Source: Phragmites australis
Lineage: Eukaryota; Streptophyta; Magnoliopsida; Poales; Poaceae
DNA length: 64,000 bases
Direction: 5' to 3'
Assembly: GCF_958298935.1 (NCBI RefSeq)
Contig: NC_084922.1
Coordinates: forward strand, 12,030,501-12,094,500
The notes under the pieces were generated by a model. It was not told where the DNA came from. It ran no database searches and saw only the letters and a list, made by a program, of their open reading frames with translations. Position 1 is the first letter of the stretch. Each line of letters opens with the position of its first letter. The position numbers and the translations under genes are program-made. Below are positions 24,010 to 35,718 of the stretch, one piece after another.

Positions 24010-24519
24010 AGTCCGTGGGGTTTTTGAGTTAATAATTTTTCTTTGAGATTTTATGAAGAATTTTGTCTATAAATACTTCTTATTGATGATGCTTATGCTA
24101 ATAGTTTATCGCATATTAAGCAAAGGAATATATATCATGGACCTCTTCTTCGAGTCCCTTTTTCTATGATGAGAGGATGAATATCTTGAAGGTGTGAACA
24201 ATGATGCTGAACCATACCTTCTCTTACTAATTAGATAAATTGGCTAGGCACCTTGTACATGTCTCATGATGTCATATCATACAGATGTGGAGTCCCTAGA
24301 ATAGTTTAAAAACAGAACATTGCCGTCAATGTTCTGGCCAATGGCTTAGCTGCTAGATAACACTCGATTGGATTAGGCAAATTTCTGCTGGTGTTACATG
24401 GATTTGTATGCAACTTCTAACTCAATGTGGATTGATTGTTTGACATCTCTATGTCAACATATATCCATTTGTCAACTCGCGTCTGACACGGTGCAACATG
24501 CATTGGACACCTCAGGCTG

Positions 24520-24665
24520 CGTTGAAGGAGAGGAGCAGGCGACGAGGGTGGAGAGGAGAAAGGCGACGGAGGAGGAGAGGAGGAGGTGGCAGCGGGGGAG
24601 AGGAGGTGGAGGCGGCGAAGGAGGAGAGGAGGTGGAGGCAGCGAGGGAGAGGAGGACTCGGGTCA
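24520..24665 (+). repeat. Purine-rich GGAGAGGAGG-type low-complexity tract
   Basis: About 145 bases are almost all G and A, with repeated GGAGAGGAGGTGGAGGC-like units. Frames through it give only Arg/Glu/Gly runs. It abuts the next MITE. Confidence 0.8.
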
Positions 24666-24680
24666 GCTGCAGTGGACTAA

Positions 24681-25332
24681 GGGTGCGTTTGATTGGATGA
24701 TGAGGTTGGATGGGATAGAGTAATCCATGTTTTTCTATATATGATGATCTAATTTTCTGTTTGATTAGGATGGATGGAATGAGCTAGTTTTATGTTTAGT
24801 TATGGGACGAGAGTGGATAGGATGAGGTGTTTGGTTAGTGGGATTAGAGTAGACAAGATGATCCATTCATATTTATAATACATCACATGAGAAAAATATT
24901 AGTGAATTTTTTCAGATTTTTGGAATTTATTTGAAACATTAAAAATTATTAGAAGTTAAAAAATAGGTTTTTTTAGAGAATTTTAATTAAATATTGGCTG
25001 ATATTTTTTTATCAAACTAATTAAAATGGGTTGCTAATAAGCTCTAGTTTGCTCATAAAAATATTTCAAATTTTTAGACCACTTTTATACTTCCAAATAA
25101 AATTATGAGTTAAATAAAAAAAATCACAACTACTGATGCACGGGACGAGCACGGACGGCAAGCGAACCTGGATAGCTTCGTCCGGTCGATTTGGCCGGGC
25201 CGAGCCATCCAGGATCTACGGAGAATATTCTCCATACCTGGCCACTCTATCCCAGACATTGAGCAACCAAACACTACGTCAACTTGGATAGCCAGCTCCT
25301 GGATGGTCCCGTGCAGCCATCCAAACGAACCT
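24681..25332. mobile_element. PIF/Harbinger-like MITE, about 652 bp
   Basis: The left end, GGGTGCGTTTGATTGG, corresponds to AGGTTCGTTTGGATGG from the right end on the opposite strand. The 3-bp TAA flanks at 24678-24680 and 25333-25335 fit the superfamily's target preference. The AT-rich interior contains further TTTGGTTAG/GGATGG echoes and no frame. A right border one base earlier (TTA duplication) is equally possible. Confidence 0.65.
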
Positions 25333-25335
25333 TAA

Positions 25336-27515
25336 TAGGAGTAATTGAAGTCTTAGTGGGCTAGTGGGTTGCACTAAGGAAGGGCTAGCCTGCATGTATT
25401 GGGTTGGGCTAACCTAATCCTTTCTTGTTTTCTTTTTTTCTATTTTTTCTATAGCTTTTGTGTAGTTTGTTTATATATCTTTTATACCTATAAAGCTACA
25501 ACCAGATATTTTGATGTGTGTTAATTATAAATTAATATTTATATTTCTGAAACACTGATTTTATTTACTAATAAAAATATAAATAATGTATTTTTAATAT
25601 AATATTAATATAAATTAGATGAATCCCAAATCCTATTTTCTAGAATTTATTAAATCGGATACTTGCACCCGTATCCCGTAACAGTGCATCTCTAACATAA
25701 ATAAAGATAATGTACTTTGTGTGATTTTTAAGTATTAAACAAATACTATACTTAAACTGAACTTAATTATCTGTTTGCTATTGATATGGAGCAATTAAAT
25801 TCATTTCGACAAACAGCTATTTTAATGCTAGTCAAAGCAAGAGTTTTAATAGTAGGTCAAACACCAGATTTTGAAAAGTATCGGCTGCGCTTCTCGAAAT
25901 ATAGGATTCAGCTATCCAAATAGCAGTGATTGTGGACAGTTCGCAACGTAGTGTTTGGTAACTTTGCCTGTACTGTTTGGTTCAAAACCACACAAATAGA
26001 GTTCTCTTACCATGTGCATATTCAAGGCCAACTAACACCACATGAAATGTTTTCAGGGCCCCGTTATCTTGGCTGTACCCACTTCAGTCGTTGAGTGTAC
26101 GAATGAACTTCACTGTTTCTTTCTAATATCTCTTGTCCCTTGTCAGTAATTTTCCGCCCAGCAGATGATCTTTTGTCACTTGTCAGTAATTTTCCGTCCA
26201 GTAGATGTTTTCAGGGCCTACATAGTTGCTGGCCAAAAGTTAAACTCGGCATGGTGCTAGGTAATGAAAAGAGAGAGGAGGAAATGAAAAGATAAGCATA
26301 GGATAAGCTGGCGGTCTATCTTGCAAGGGAAAGCATTTTCTCATTTCGAGGGAAGCAAGGTCTATGAATGGAAGATCCGAAGAAGGCCTGAAAACTGACG
26401 ACAACACATAGGCCTGAATGATAAGACGAGAATTATTGGAGGGGACTTTACTTTGCTTGTGCTTTCCCCACATGCATAGATGCATGAATCTATCAGATGC
26501 CTGTCCACACCTTCAAAGTTACGTCATATCAGGAATAAAATAGGTAGGGAAAAGCAATCCTGTACCTCCATTAAGTGATACAATAATGGTAGATATCCTC
26601 TTACACAGGTTACTGTAGGATGATGTTGCTGGGCTATGGAAAACATACAATTCTAAATGACAGGGCAGACGAACCATTAGTCTGTTGGGCTAGTATTGCA
26701 CTGAGATGCGTGCTTGCTCCTTGTAGGCAAAAAATATATATACTTTAAGACTGTCCATTCATGTGAAACATTTCAGATAAGTTTAGTAGACACATATTTT
26801 CGTTCTTGCATTGTAAATGTGTACATGTTTGCTCCTGAACTAATTTAGTATTCTTAAGTAAATTATAATGATAACATTGTGAGTATAATTTAATATTTCT
26901 TTCCTGATGTACTAACAAAGTAGGATGACACGTGAAGTCAACATACTGACTCTCACATATAATTAAGCATAGAAATTTGTTAATGATTAAACTTATTTGC
27001 AGGCCCTGCTGTTGTCGGTGTCCTTCTAACTGAAAAACTGATTCATGAGTCTAAACAACGGTGAACCATTGTTAGCTCATTATCAATTACTCATGTGGAT
27101 CTCAGAATATAACTGGGAGAACAACATATATTGGTTCAAGAAGACTTCAGCGGAGCAAAAAACTACTCAAGCAAAACTGGCTGTCAGGAATTATAGCTTG
27201 TAACCATGTAGCACCTACCATCTACATTTTCACACAAAATTTTGGAGCACCTTGGCTGGCTAAAGCAAGCACATCTTGCAACTGATGCTCTCTCGCTTGA
27301 ATAAAGTACTCCTTAAGTGATAAATCTGTGGATCTTGAAACTCGGTAAGTTCTCCCGGTATGAATTGCTAATTTTCACATCGGGAGCTTTGTTAGTCGGA
27401 ACCTGAAAATTCATCGGCCTCTTTATTAGCACAACAATATTGAACATATTCAATGATCTCTCTCAAGTTTACCATGAGAGTCAGGTCACTCACTTACAGT
27501 TATACGGGCCGTTGC
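25336..27515. other. Intergenic, including probable 3' UTR of the PIF-like gene
   Basis: AT-rich with no recognisable gene. A 40-bp tandem duplication lies at 26131-26210. The last few hundred bases (about 27000-27515) are likely the 3' UTR of the minus-strand PIF-like gene. Confidence 0.45.
26131..26210 (+). repeat. 40-bp tandem duplication
   Basis: Two 40-bp units sharing TGTCAGTAATTTTCCG at identical spacing (26141 and 26181), with a few mismatches. Confidence 0.8.
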
Positions 27516-29969
27516 TTATGTTTCAGCCACATTTCTCCCTGTAGTATTAGTCCTGTTGCTGCCACCATCCAAAAATTGACTGCTTTCTGTTTGTGCCGAA
27601 GGGGGCACACTGAATTGCTGGTTCTCAACCTGGAAGCATTGTGAAAATTGGATATATATATATAAAAGTTGCATACAAGAACTTACAAGTTGCTTTCGTC
27701 TGTATGATATTATCTGCGAATTGCTACCTGAAGGATGGTTTGTAATTGTGGACCTCCTGTAGTTGCTCCCTGACTAGCTTCGTTGTTCAGACTTTGCTGC
27801 TGTTGATATGCCATGGCTTGCTGTTGCTCCTGAACCATGTTAGCCATAGTGGCAGAGACTTGAGGGGCCTGGTTTGGCCTAACAGGAAGACCAGCCAAAC
27901 ATGAAAAGGGTTGTACACTAGACACTGACGGATGAATTGCTTGCCTGGAAACTCCAAACATCGGCAACGTGTTTCTGCCAGGTATTCCAAAACCTTGCTG
28001 TGCCGCGCCTGGGATCATCGAGCAAGGAAAATGAGCACCAGGCATGGGCTGAAGTGGAACCCCTGCGGTGCTGTTCATGTCGAAGACACCCACCCCGTAC
28101 CCCAATCCCATGCCGAGATGAGGGAAATGAGCCATTGGAGGCATTTGCAGGTGCTGCATGGTTGGTGGTAGCAGCATTGGAGGAATGCACAACCCACTTC
28201 CCATATACATCATCTGCTTCAAAGAGAACCATATCTTGTCAGTGCATCTATGTATACATTTACCTGAAAGAAATTACGCCACATTTGGCATGAGGCAGTT
28301 TCAATGTACCTGAACTTGAAGTTGAAGGGTTTTGAGGTACTCTATAGCTTCATCCAGCATCGAGGCTTTGTCAATCTACAAATAGATGATACATCTCATG
28401 TTACCATATGCCTTGATATCAAGACATGCCTGAGGAAGCAAGATGATAGAATGGCTAGCTGTACCTTGTTGCAGTTGGGAATGAGCTCTTGCAGTGCACG
28501 CATTTTTTCATTGATCCTGTCCCTTCTCCTCTGCAGGTTTGCATTGTTGCATTACAATACAGTCAATACAATTGCAGTACGAGATCGAAGGTTAGGAACG
28601 GGCATTTACAGTGACCAATGCACCGGGAGTGGCCTGCTTACCCTTTCTGATAAATTGTGCACCTCGGTTGTGCGCCTGCGCTTCGTGCCTCTGCTGGAAG
28701 ATCTTATCAACCCACAGGACTCATCTTCAAGATCCTGAAGAAGAACCAGTTCTATCGTTAGCACTACAAGTTATGGTTATTTAAGATACGCTGCATGTCA
28801 TATCATCTACTTACATCATCTTGACTAACAGAACACTCAGCTTGGCTTTTCCTCTTCTGTTGGCGCCAGGACTCATCATTTCCAATTCCAGCATCATTGG
28901 CGGAGCAGACCGACGAAGTCGCGACTGCAGCCTCAGGCGCCTTCCACGCCTCAACCTTCTTCTGTAGAGTTATGTTGTTGCCAGCCCTGTCACAAGGCAT
29001 CTCTTGCTGCAGGTTTCCAGCTGCGGCCGTCGGCGCAGCTGCGCATGCGAACCGCACCTCTTTTGGCTGAGGCCACGCCGTCCTTTGGTCCGTGAACACA
29101 GGGGCGGTTCTTGGCCCGCTGGTCGCCTGGACAACCGTGGACTCCACGTGGGTGCCTGTAGTTGCAGTGACGTTGGACACCTTGTTTATGCCTTGTCGTG
29201 GCCTCTGCGCGCTCTGCAGGCTTGCCCGCGCCATGGCTGCCGGCCGAGAGAAGAGGGAGAAGTTCATCAAGCCTTCTCCGCCGTCGCCCTCGCCCGGTCG
29301 AGGCTCCTTGGCGGTCGCAAACTCCGCCTGTGGCTCGGGCCTGGTGGTGGGAGTTGACATGCGGTGGCTTCCCTTTGAGGGTTCTGGTTCTTTGCCGCTG
29401 GTGGCAACCGGGGTACTTCTGCTGTTGACGGCGTTGTGGTTAGAAGGTGGCAGAGAGCTGAGGTTCGTCGCCGCGGCTGCCGCTGCCTGGAACTCCGAGA
29501 AGAAATCCTGGCTGTAGTCGGCTTCCAAGGCAGGCGCAGCGTTGTCGTCGTCGATGATGGGGTAGTGGATCCATGGCACAGTGTCGTCAAGATCGCCGTT
29601 GTCATGGGTGGCGCCTAGACCGGAAGAGAAATCGTGGTGAACCGATGGGGCCATGCCCGTGACGCCAAAGACGCCGCCCGTCTTTAACAGCGCCACGGGG
29701 TCGCCGCCGGGGTGCTTTTCTTGGGCTCTGCTGCTGGTGCCGCCGGCGCAGCTGAAAGGCGGGAAGGCTGTCTGGGGCTGCTTTCGCCGCCCATGCACCA
29801 CCGCCAGTCCGTTCTCCCACAGCAGCTCGGCGAACTCGTTGCCGTCGGACCTGCACCATGCACAGGGAGACACGTACATGCATCAGCGATGTAATTAAGG
29901 TAGCAAGCAAGAACCGATCAAAAAAGAAGCATCAGCTTGGAGGAAAAGGATCGAGAGCAGGACTCACAT
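27516..29969 (-). CDS. PIF: Phytochrome-interacting factor (PIF/PIL)-like bHLH transcription factor
   Basis: Seven minus-strand exons give about 620 residues: 29968-29969 (bases AT of the start codon, plus 5' UTR above it), 28815-29850, 28642-28734, 28465-28530, 28310-28375, 27728-28213, 27516-27629 (stop TAA). All junctions are GT-AG and in phase. PIFs are nuclear; they bind G-boxes and are degraded after binding light-activated phytochrome. Residues 9-16 (ELLWENGL) are the active-phyB-binding (APB) motif. Acidic and Ala/Ser-rich sequence follows, with [14 protein letters not shown] in the middle. The bHLH is at about 364-421: a basic region with H372, E376 and R380 (G-box type), [13 protein letters not shown], then [20 protein letters not shown]. 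The C-terminus is Met/Pro/Gln-rich. Odd points: the start codon is split by intron 1, the APB Gln is Leu, and exon 6 has a tandem AAGCAG acceptor (28213 chosen; 28216 would add one Gln). Subgroup PIF4/5-like is likely; the exact orthologue is uncertain. Confidence 0.88.
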
Positions 29970-30631
29970 CTGGGCCGAGGGGTGGGTGGACAGGGACAGC
30001 AGGACAGGCTTCCCGGAGGTGACCACTGAGAACAGACGGCGGCGCAAGCGCGTATGTGGCTATGTGCTACAGAAGAGGAGGGAGCTCGCGGTGGGAAATG
30101 AAGTTAACAGCGCGCGGAAGGGCAGCTACACTGCGGGCGATAGATAAGACGCAGGCTGGGGCGAGGGGGGACCCTGGCCTGACCAGCCGCTGGAAATGGA
30201 CAAGCAGATAAGAAGGGCAAATGGGCAACGCAAACGCAGCGGCCTAGGCGGTGCTCTGTACCCGCCCCATTTGCCCCAAGGTATTGTGTAGCCGTCTACT
30301 GTGCTACCCCAGGATCTTCCTTGTGTTCTTCCCCTCTTGGATTTTTATGCTCCTCCATTCCTTCTTGTTAGGAGTTGGGTACAGCGGCAATTATTTCTAG
30401 ACGCAGCTGGCTGACGTATTTCAATACTAGGTGCTGATCCCATGCTCCTAGTAATATAAACCCATAGTGCAAGTAATTAAGGCACTTGTTTTGTGGAGAG
30501 CATGGGCTATCATTAGTTCATATAGTAACCTGTTGTGATATTTCCCGTTTGACTACAGTTAGTTAGCTTGTTTATCTACTTGCTGGTCATAAGTACTCCT
30601 GGTCACAGTACAAATTGAAGCATAAATAGTA
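29970..30631 (-). promoter_or_regulatory. 5' UTR and upstream region of the PIF-like gene
   Basis: The GC-rich stretch 29970-30270 probably contains the transcription start and 5' UTR exon. It ends, in the minus sense, with CCCAGAT before the GTGAGT donor. I cannot place a TATA box with confidence. The AT-rich part beyond 30300 shows no gene. Confidence 0.4.
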
Positions 30632-30874
30632 CTCCTTCTGGTCATAAATACATTCTTTTTTGAAAAAGTTTTGGTTAAACTTTTAAAACTTTGACTAACA
30701 TAGCTTTCAAAATATTTTTTTAGAAACCTTAAAATTATATGAGTTGATTTATCTTAAAAATATTTTCTTAATATCACAAATTCAATCAATTTTATAAATA
30801 TATTCTAATAGAACATAGGAATTAAAATTATGTATTAGATACAGTGTCTTATTCAAAACGGTTTTGAGAGAGCA
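30632..30874. mobile_element. Stowaway-like MITE, degenerate
   Basis: The stretch starts ACTCCTTCTGGTCATAAATA and ends near TTGAGAGAGCAG. It has the AT-rich interior and CTCC...GAGAG ends typical of grass Stowaway/Mariner MITEs. It contains ACTTTTAAAACTTTGACTAA, common in these elements. Termini are eroded and no exact TA duplication is visible. Confidence 0.45.
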
Positions 30875-31378
30875 GATCAGGTGCACTACATCTACAGTGC
30901 ACTAATCCATCATTACCACAAGTCACCTTGGTAAGTGGAGTAGTTAGCATTAATAGTGCAAGAACGAGTGATTGGGTGGCTGAAGGAGGGGATCAAGTCC
31001 ATCAAATAAATGATGAGCAGTGGGGGACACTGCTGCAGCTCGTGCCCTGCAGCAGGTGACAGCCTGCGCATACAACTGCACGCCTGCATCAAAGTGTACA
31101 TGTACTTGCTGATACAGATCGATCTATGGGCATGCAACTTAAAACGGCAGTCCTTGTGGTGCATGGCAGGAACATGTTTGGTAAAGTTCAAGCTTTAAAA
31201 TTTTTTAAAGCAGAATATTTTTTATATAACTAGAGCTATAGATATATCAGAAATGTTTATGTAATATATTTTATTTTTATTTTAATTTAAAAATAAAATT
31301 TTAAGTTGTTTTATCTTAATTTATAAATTTAAGATCTAATACGGAAGAGTTCTACGTAAGCTTTGGAAGCAATGATGA
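30875..31378. other. Spacer, no gene recognised
   Basis: Mixed-composition sequence with short open frames on both strands. No recognisable similarity. Confidence 0.45.
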
Positions 31379-31386
31379 GGTGCGGC

Positions 31387-32258
31387 CAGGGTTAAAAAGC
31401 CGACGGTAACCAAGCAAAAATCGCGATAACCGACCTTCTCGATCCGGTTCGGTTTCAGAAACCGAACGGTAACCGAATTTGAATTCAAAAAATTCAAAAA
31501 ATAAAAAAAATCATGAGTCAGTTATAAAAAAATTCAGAAACCGAACGGTAACCGAATTATTTTTTCTACGTAAATAATAGTATAAATAAACTAATAAAAG
31601 TAGTTTGACTAATTTTTAGGTGTGATGGGTCAGTTATAAATTAATCTGGTCGCAACACATTTACACAATCCTGCATGTTACAATAACTAATTCATGAGTT
31701 CATGTATTTTTAAAAGACATAGGATCATGTAAGAAGACTAACAAAATTAGTTTCATGATTTTTGGATTAGCAAAGAGTAAACTATGCATTTAACTTGGTT
31801 TAAAAAATACAATTTCTCACAAAAAAAATTTGAACTTTTTTATGAGTATAAATATTTTTATCATGTAGATCATGTTACAAGGAAATCAAAAAAATTTGTT
31901 TTACTTGATTTGAAACTCAGATGAATTAGTTATTGATTTTACAAGATTGAGATAATTTTTATATTTTTTGTTGAACATCACTGAAAATCAAGAAAACCGC
32001 CCGATAAATTGAGAAAACTGAGCGGTTACCGAGAAAACTGAGCGGTTACCGATAATACGGAAAATTCGAGAAAACCGCTCGATAAATCATAATAACCACT
32101 CGATAACCGGTCCAAACCGATCGGTTACCGAACGGCTAAAATTACGATTTTTACTTAAATTTTAAATTTTATCAAATAAATTTTGCTCAATTTTTTTAGT
32201 TTTCGATCAGTAACTACGAATTTTTTATTACTGCCGGAGCTCAGTAAACCAAACCATA
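31387..32258. mobile_element. hAT-like element rich in GGTAACCG palindromes, about 872 bp
   Basis: The left part, CAGGGTTAAAAAGCCGACGG followed by TAACCAAGCAAAAATC, is matched loosely by the right end on the opposite strand (CTCCGGCAGTAATAAAAAAT). Outside the ends lie GGTGCGGC (31379-31386) and GATGCGGC (32259-32266), a 7/8 target duplication. CGGTTACCGA/TCGGTAACCG-like words recur within 200 bp of each end. No transposase is visible. Termini are eroded, so the element is old. Confidence 0.6.
32011..32050 (+). repeat. 20-bp perfect tandem duplication
   Basis: GAGAAAACTGAGCGGTTACC occurs twice back to back at 32011-32030 and 32031-32050, inside the hAT-like element. Confidence 0.9.
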
Positions 32259-32266
32259 GATGCGGC

Positions 32267-33420
32267 TACAAAGAGTGGGAAAGCTGCTCCCTCACGTCAC
32301 AGCACACACTACTAGTAATATATACCACCGGTAATCATTGATCCTGCTGAAACAAAACAGCGAGAGGATTATCATGCATGATTCGACTTGCACTGGCTTA
32401 ATTAATTGTCTATGGCAACCTGATCAGTGGTGTTAATGCGGTAATGCCATCATCTTTGGTGTTGCAGAAGCAGCCGCAGAATCGTCCATTCCTCGGTGAC
32501 TTTCTTGGGGAACGGGCATGTGGAGTGTTGGCCGCATTAAACATATGCCATGTTGAGCTATAGGGAGTATGGGCGTGCTTTTGTCGGCTAGCCTATTTTC
32601 AATTGGAGACGGAACCGGTGCATCAGAATTCGGGCAATCAGGTATGCATGACTCATGAGCGTGCTTCGATTTTTATAATTTTTGCTTGCTACTACTCTTA
32701 GTCAACTGATTTTCATGCTTCAGTTTAGTAGGTAGCTGTACGCATCGGAGGAGATTTTTCACACGACTGCACAACTACATATCCTCCCACGACGAAAAGA
32801 AAAATGGTTAGCTATTCACATTGACCCTTTTTTTTGGCTATTCCAACCAAAGAGTATTTTTACTCATGAAGAATTATATAAGTACATTTGCACAGCGCAT
32901 GGAGTATCTCAGAATCCTGCTGGGATCAATGTAATTTCGTACTGCCAATTGGTACATTATTATACTTTCTAATGAGTAGTGATGAAATAAAATTCCAAGT
33001 ATGATCTACTCTTGTCATCACTGGCAGATCTGCTTGTTCTTAGCTCAAAGTTTTTTCTTGTCTTTTTGGGAGACTGCAGACTGGATTGCATCACTAACTT
33101 GTCGAATTATACCGCAATTTGCCTTGGTTGGTACGCGTACGGCAGGATATCTTGATGTAAGCATTATGGACGTATTGACATTTAAGCCAAGCTACACCTA
33201 AGCAAAAAAGTGAATTATTCGTGTACTGATCCAATATTCAATAATATGCGTCTTTTCAGGATTAGTTCTAAATACTCTCTGATCTCTTATGCATTTCAAT
33301 TGCTATGCAAACTAATTATCTCTTCTAAAAATATTCCATGCACAAAAGTGAAAAGTTAAATCGTGGGATGCATGTAGCTAAAGTGATATCCTTTATTTTT
33401 TGACCAAAAATATTAAGGCA
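32267..33420. other. Spacer, no gene recognised
   Basis: AT-rich sequence with only short frames. One 66-codon frame at 33001-33201 has no recognisable domain and is probably chance. Confidence 0.45.
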
Positions 33421-33428
33421 CCTATTAA

Positions 33429-33568
33429 CAGGGGCCACGCCGTGTCAAGGGAGGGGATGCACAGGCACCCCTCCCATCCAAAATTACTAGTAATAGTAGA
33501 TATAATAAACACTAAGTACTGTAGCAAGGGCATGGACACCCTTTGTTCAGATGCTGGCTTGGCCCCTG
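33429..33568. mobile_element. hAT-like MITE, 140 bp, with perfect 8-bp duplication
   Basis: The ends are CAGGGGCCACGCC on the left and CAGGGGCCAAGCC on the opposite strand at the right. The flanking 8-bp duplication is exact: CCTATTAA at 33421-33428 and 33569-33576. Confidence 0.88.
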
Positions 33569-33576
33569 CCTATTAA

Positions 33577-33938
33577 GACTGACCATGTCAAATTATATAA
33601 GTAGATCAGTCATAAAATGTGTTATATGTAGTATAATTTGGTAGGTTTTACAATTATGTGATACCTAAAAGTATATTAATGAAACAGTTGTCCCAAATAT
33701 TGCAAAAGTGCTACTTCAAAGTGTATACTCTTTTGTCGATGGAGGGAGGAAATAGAGTACTATATAGTGACGTCTACTTTCTCAATATCTAACATTAGAA
33801 TTTCAAACACACTAATATGTAAATACATATGCGTATATTAATACATGAATTAAATCCAAATGATGTAGCGTGGTAATGGTGTATGGCTTGCTAGTAGGAA
33901 TCGGTAAAAAAAACAATGCGAATCAACTTTATTTAGTC
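33577..33938. other. AT-rich spacer
   Basis: Short AT-rich stretch between a MITE and a Copia element. Nothing recognised. Confidence 0.5.
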
Positions 33939-33943
33939 ATGTG

Positions 33944-34069
33944 TGTTAGAATAGCAACTTGTATTATCTGAGAATCTTAGACCAATATATATACATGTAC
34001 ATATATGATAATATATAAGTAATCTCTTATAACACGAGGATATTACACACAGTCTATATATATCTAACA
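33944..34069 (-). repeat. 3' LTR of the short-LTR Copia element
   Basis: 126 bp; in the minus sense it begins TGTTAGATATATATAG and ends CTAACA. It shares AACACGAGGATATTACACA and the terminal TATATATATCTAACA with the other LTR. Confidence 0.88.
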
Positions 34070-35593
34070 CCTTCTCAAACTTATGGGGATCAACCACACT
34101 AAATTTGGAGAGATTGAACGTGTGCTGAGCTATACTCTGTGCCTTCGTGAAGAAATCAGCCAACTGAAGCTATGAGAAGAACAATCACCTCATCTTGTAT
34201 ATGTGTTCGTATGTAAGAAGCATCAACATCAATATGTTTGGTGAGCTCATACTTCACTGGATCTCGAGCAATACTGATAGCACATATACTATCTGAATAA
34301 AGAGGAATAGGTGCAGAAGACGAAACACCAAAATCCTCAAGTAACCACTGTAACTAACTAAGCTCTGCTGTCAGCAACATCATGGCTCGCAACTCAACCT
34401 CTATACTGGAATGAGAAACTGCATTCTACTTTTTAGTCTTCCAAGCAATGAGAGGGCCACCAAGAAAAATACAGTAGGTAGAATGTCAGTATAAGTGATA
34501 TCAAGGTAAACAAGACTCCTAACTATATGATGGTAGTGGGTGGGATCTACAAGAGGCTCACTATCAGTGGACAAAGATGAAGAATAGGTTCCATGTGAGT
34601 CTCAATAGTGCGCTCATCAGTAAGAGAAGCATGCACAGGCAGATTTTCAATATATTTCTCTTGGGACATAAAGCAACCCTTAGAAGTAGAAGAAATCTCA
34701 ATCCTAAGAAAGTAACGAAGAGAACCTAGATCAAACATAAAAATCTGCTCATTAAGATGAGCCTTACAAAGACAATATACTCAGAATCATCCCCCGTAAT
34801 AATCATGTCATCAACATACAAGAGAAAAAGAGTTTGACCATGAGATGAAGTGTGAACAAAGAGTGCAGAATCATGTGCACTAGCAGAAAACCCAGCAGCA
34901 ATGATTACAGAAGAAAAGCGCTCAAACTAGGCTCAAATAGCTTGTTTAAGGCCATAGAAAGAGCGACGGAGATGACAAACTATGCCCTCAGGAATAGAAT
35001 ACCCTGGTGGTAGGTGCATGTAGAACTCCTCACACAACTCACAATTAAGAAAGACATTATTGACATCAAGTTGGGAGATAGACCACTGACGCACAGAGGC
35101 AATAGTAAGAAAAGTGTGAGTTGTGGTCATGTGGGCCACCGGAGCACAAGTCTCGTCATAATCATGATCGTGCTCCTTCTGGAAACCACGGGGCGACAAG
35201 GCGGGTCTTATAGCGCTTAAGATAACCATCAGAGGGAGTCTTAACCTTATAGACCTACTTGCACGCGATAGGACGAACACGTGGGGGGGGGGGGGAGAGG
35301 AACTAGATCTCATGTGTCGGTGCGCTCAAGAGCAGCAAGCTCCTCTGCCATCGCATGTTGCCATTCCTGATGAACAACATCATTATGATAGAAGATGGCT
35401 TAGTAGAAGCAGCACCAACAAAGCTAAAACAATCAGGAAGTTGAATCGAATGGCAATCATGAAGAGAATAGGGAGGAGAAGATGAAGAAACTAAATCATC
35501 GAAAGGAGGTGGTTCATCAGAAAGCGGCACAACAGGGTAGGCTAGATCGGGATGAGTTGCAGCATCACTGGGGTAAAACTAGCTCTAATATCA

Positions 35594-35718
35594 TATTAGG
35601 AATAACAACTTATAATACCTAGAGGCCCTGGGTCAGTATATATATATACACATGTGACAATATGCAAAGAACCCCTTATAACACGAGGATATTACACAAA
35701 GACTATATATATCTAACA
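35594..35718 (-). repeat. 5' LTR of the short-LTR Copia element
   Basis: 125 bp copy of the same LTR. Its inner end has decayed to CCTAATA instead of CTAACA and abuts the primer-binding site. Visible mismatches to the 3' LTR indicate an old insertion. Confidence 0.85.

Larger units (their letters stand above)
33944..35718 (-). mobile_element. Short-LTR Copia element, internally deleted, complete ends
   Basis: Minus-strand element of 1,775 bp with LTRs at 35594-35718 (5') and 33944-34069 (3') and an exact 5-bp target duplication, ATGTG (33939-33943, 35719-35723). A primer-binding site reading TGATATTAGAGC (35582-35593) is a decayed form of the usual TGGTATCAGAGC (initiator tRNA-Met). Inside, about 35530-35310 gives the acidic/Ser-Pro linker between integrase and RT. 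Then come RT pieces (YDETCAPVAHMTTTHTFLTI, SQLDVNNVFLNCELCEEFYM, CHLRRSFYGLKQAI, FDLGSLRYFLRIEI) and the RNase H tail (ADFFTKAQSIAQHTFNLSKF). Gag, protease and integrase are missing and stops break the frame. The short LTR and tail suggest the Ale/Retrofit-like lineage. Confidence 0.9.

Noticed and set aside
29004..29894. Several open frames antisense to PIF-like exon 2
   Set aside because: GC-rich coding exon shadow; no domain, and the sense strand has an intact, spliced bHLH gene.
35283..35295. Run of 13 G, considered as a regulatory or G4 site
   Set aside because: A single homopolymer inside a dead Copia element; more likely slippage or a sequencing artefact than a functional site.
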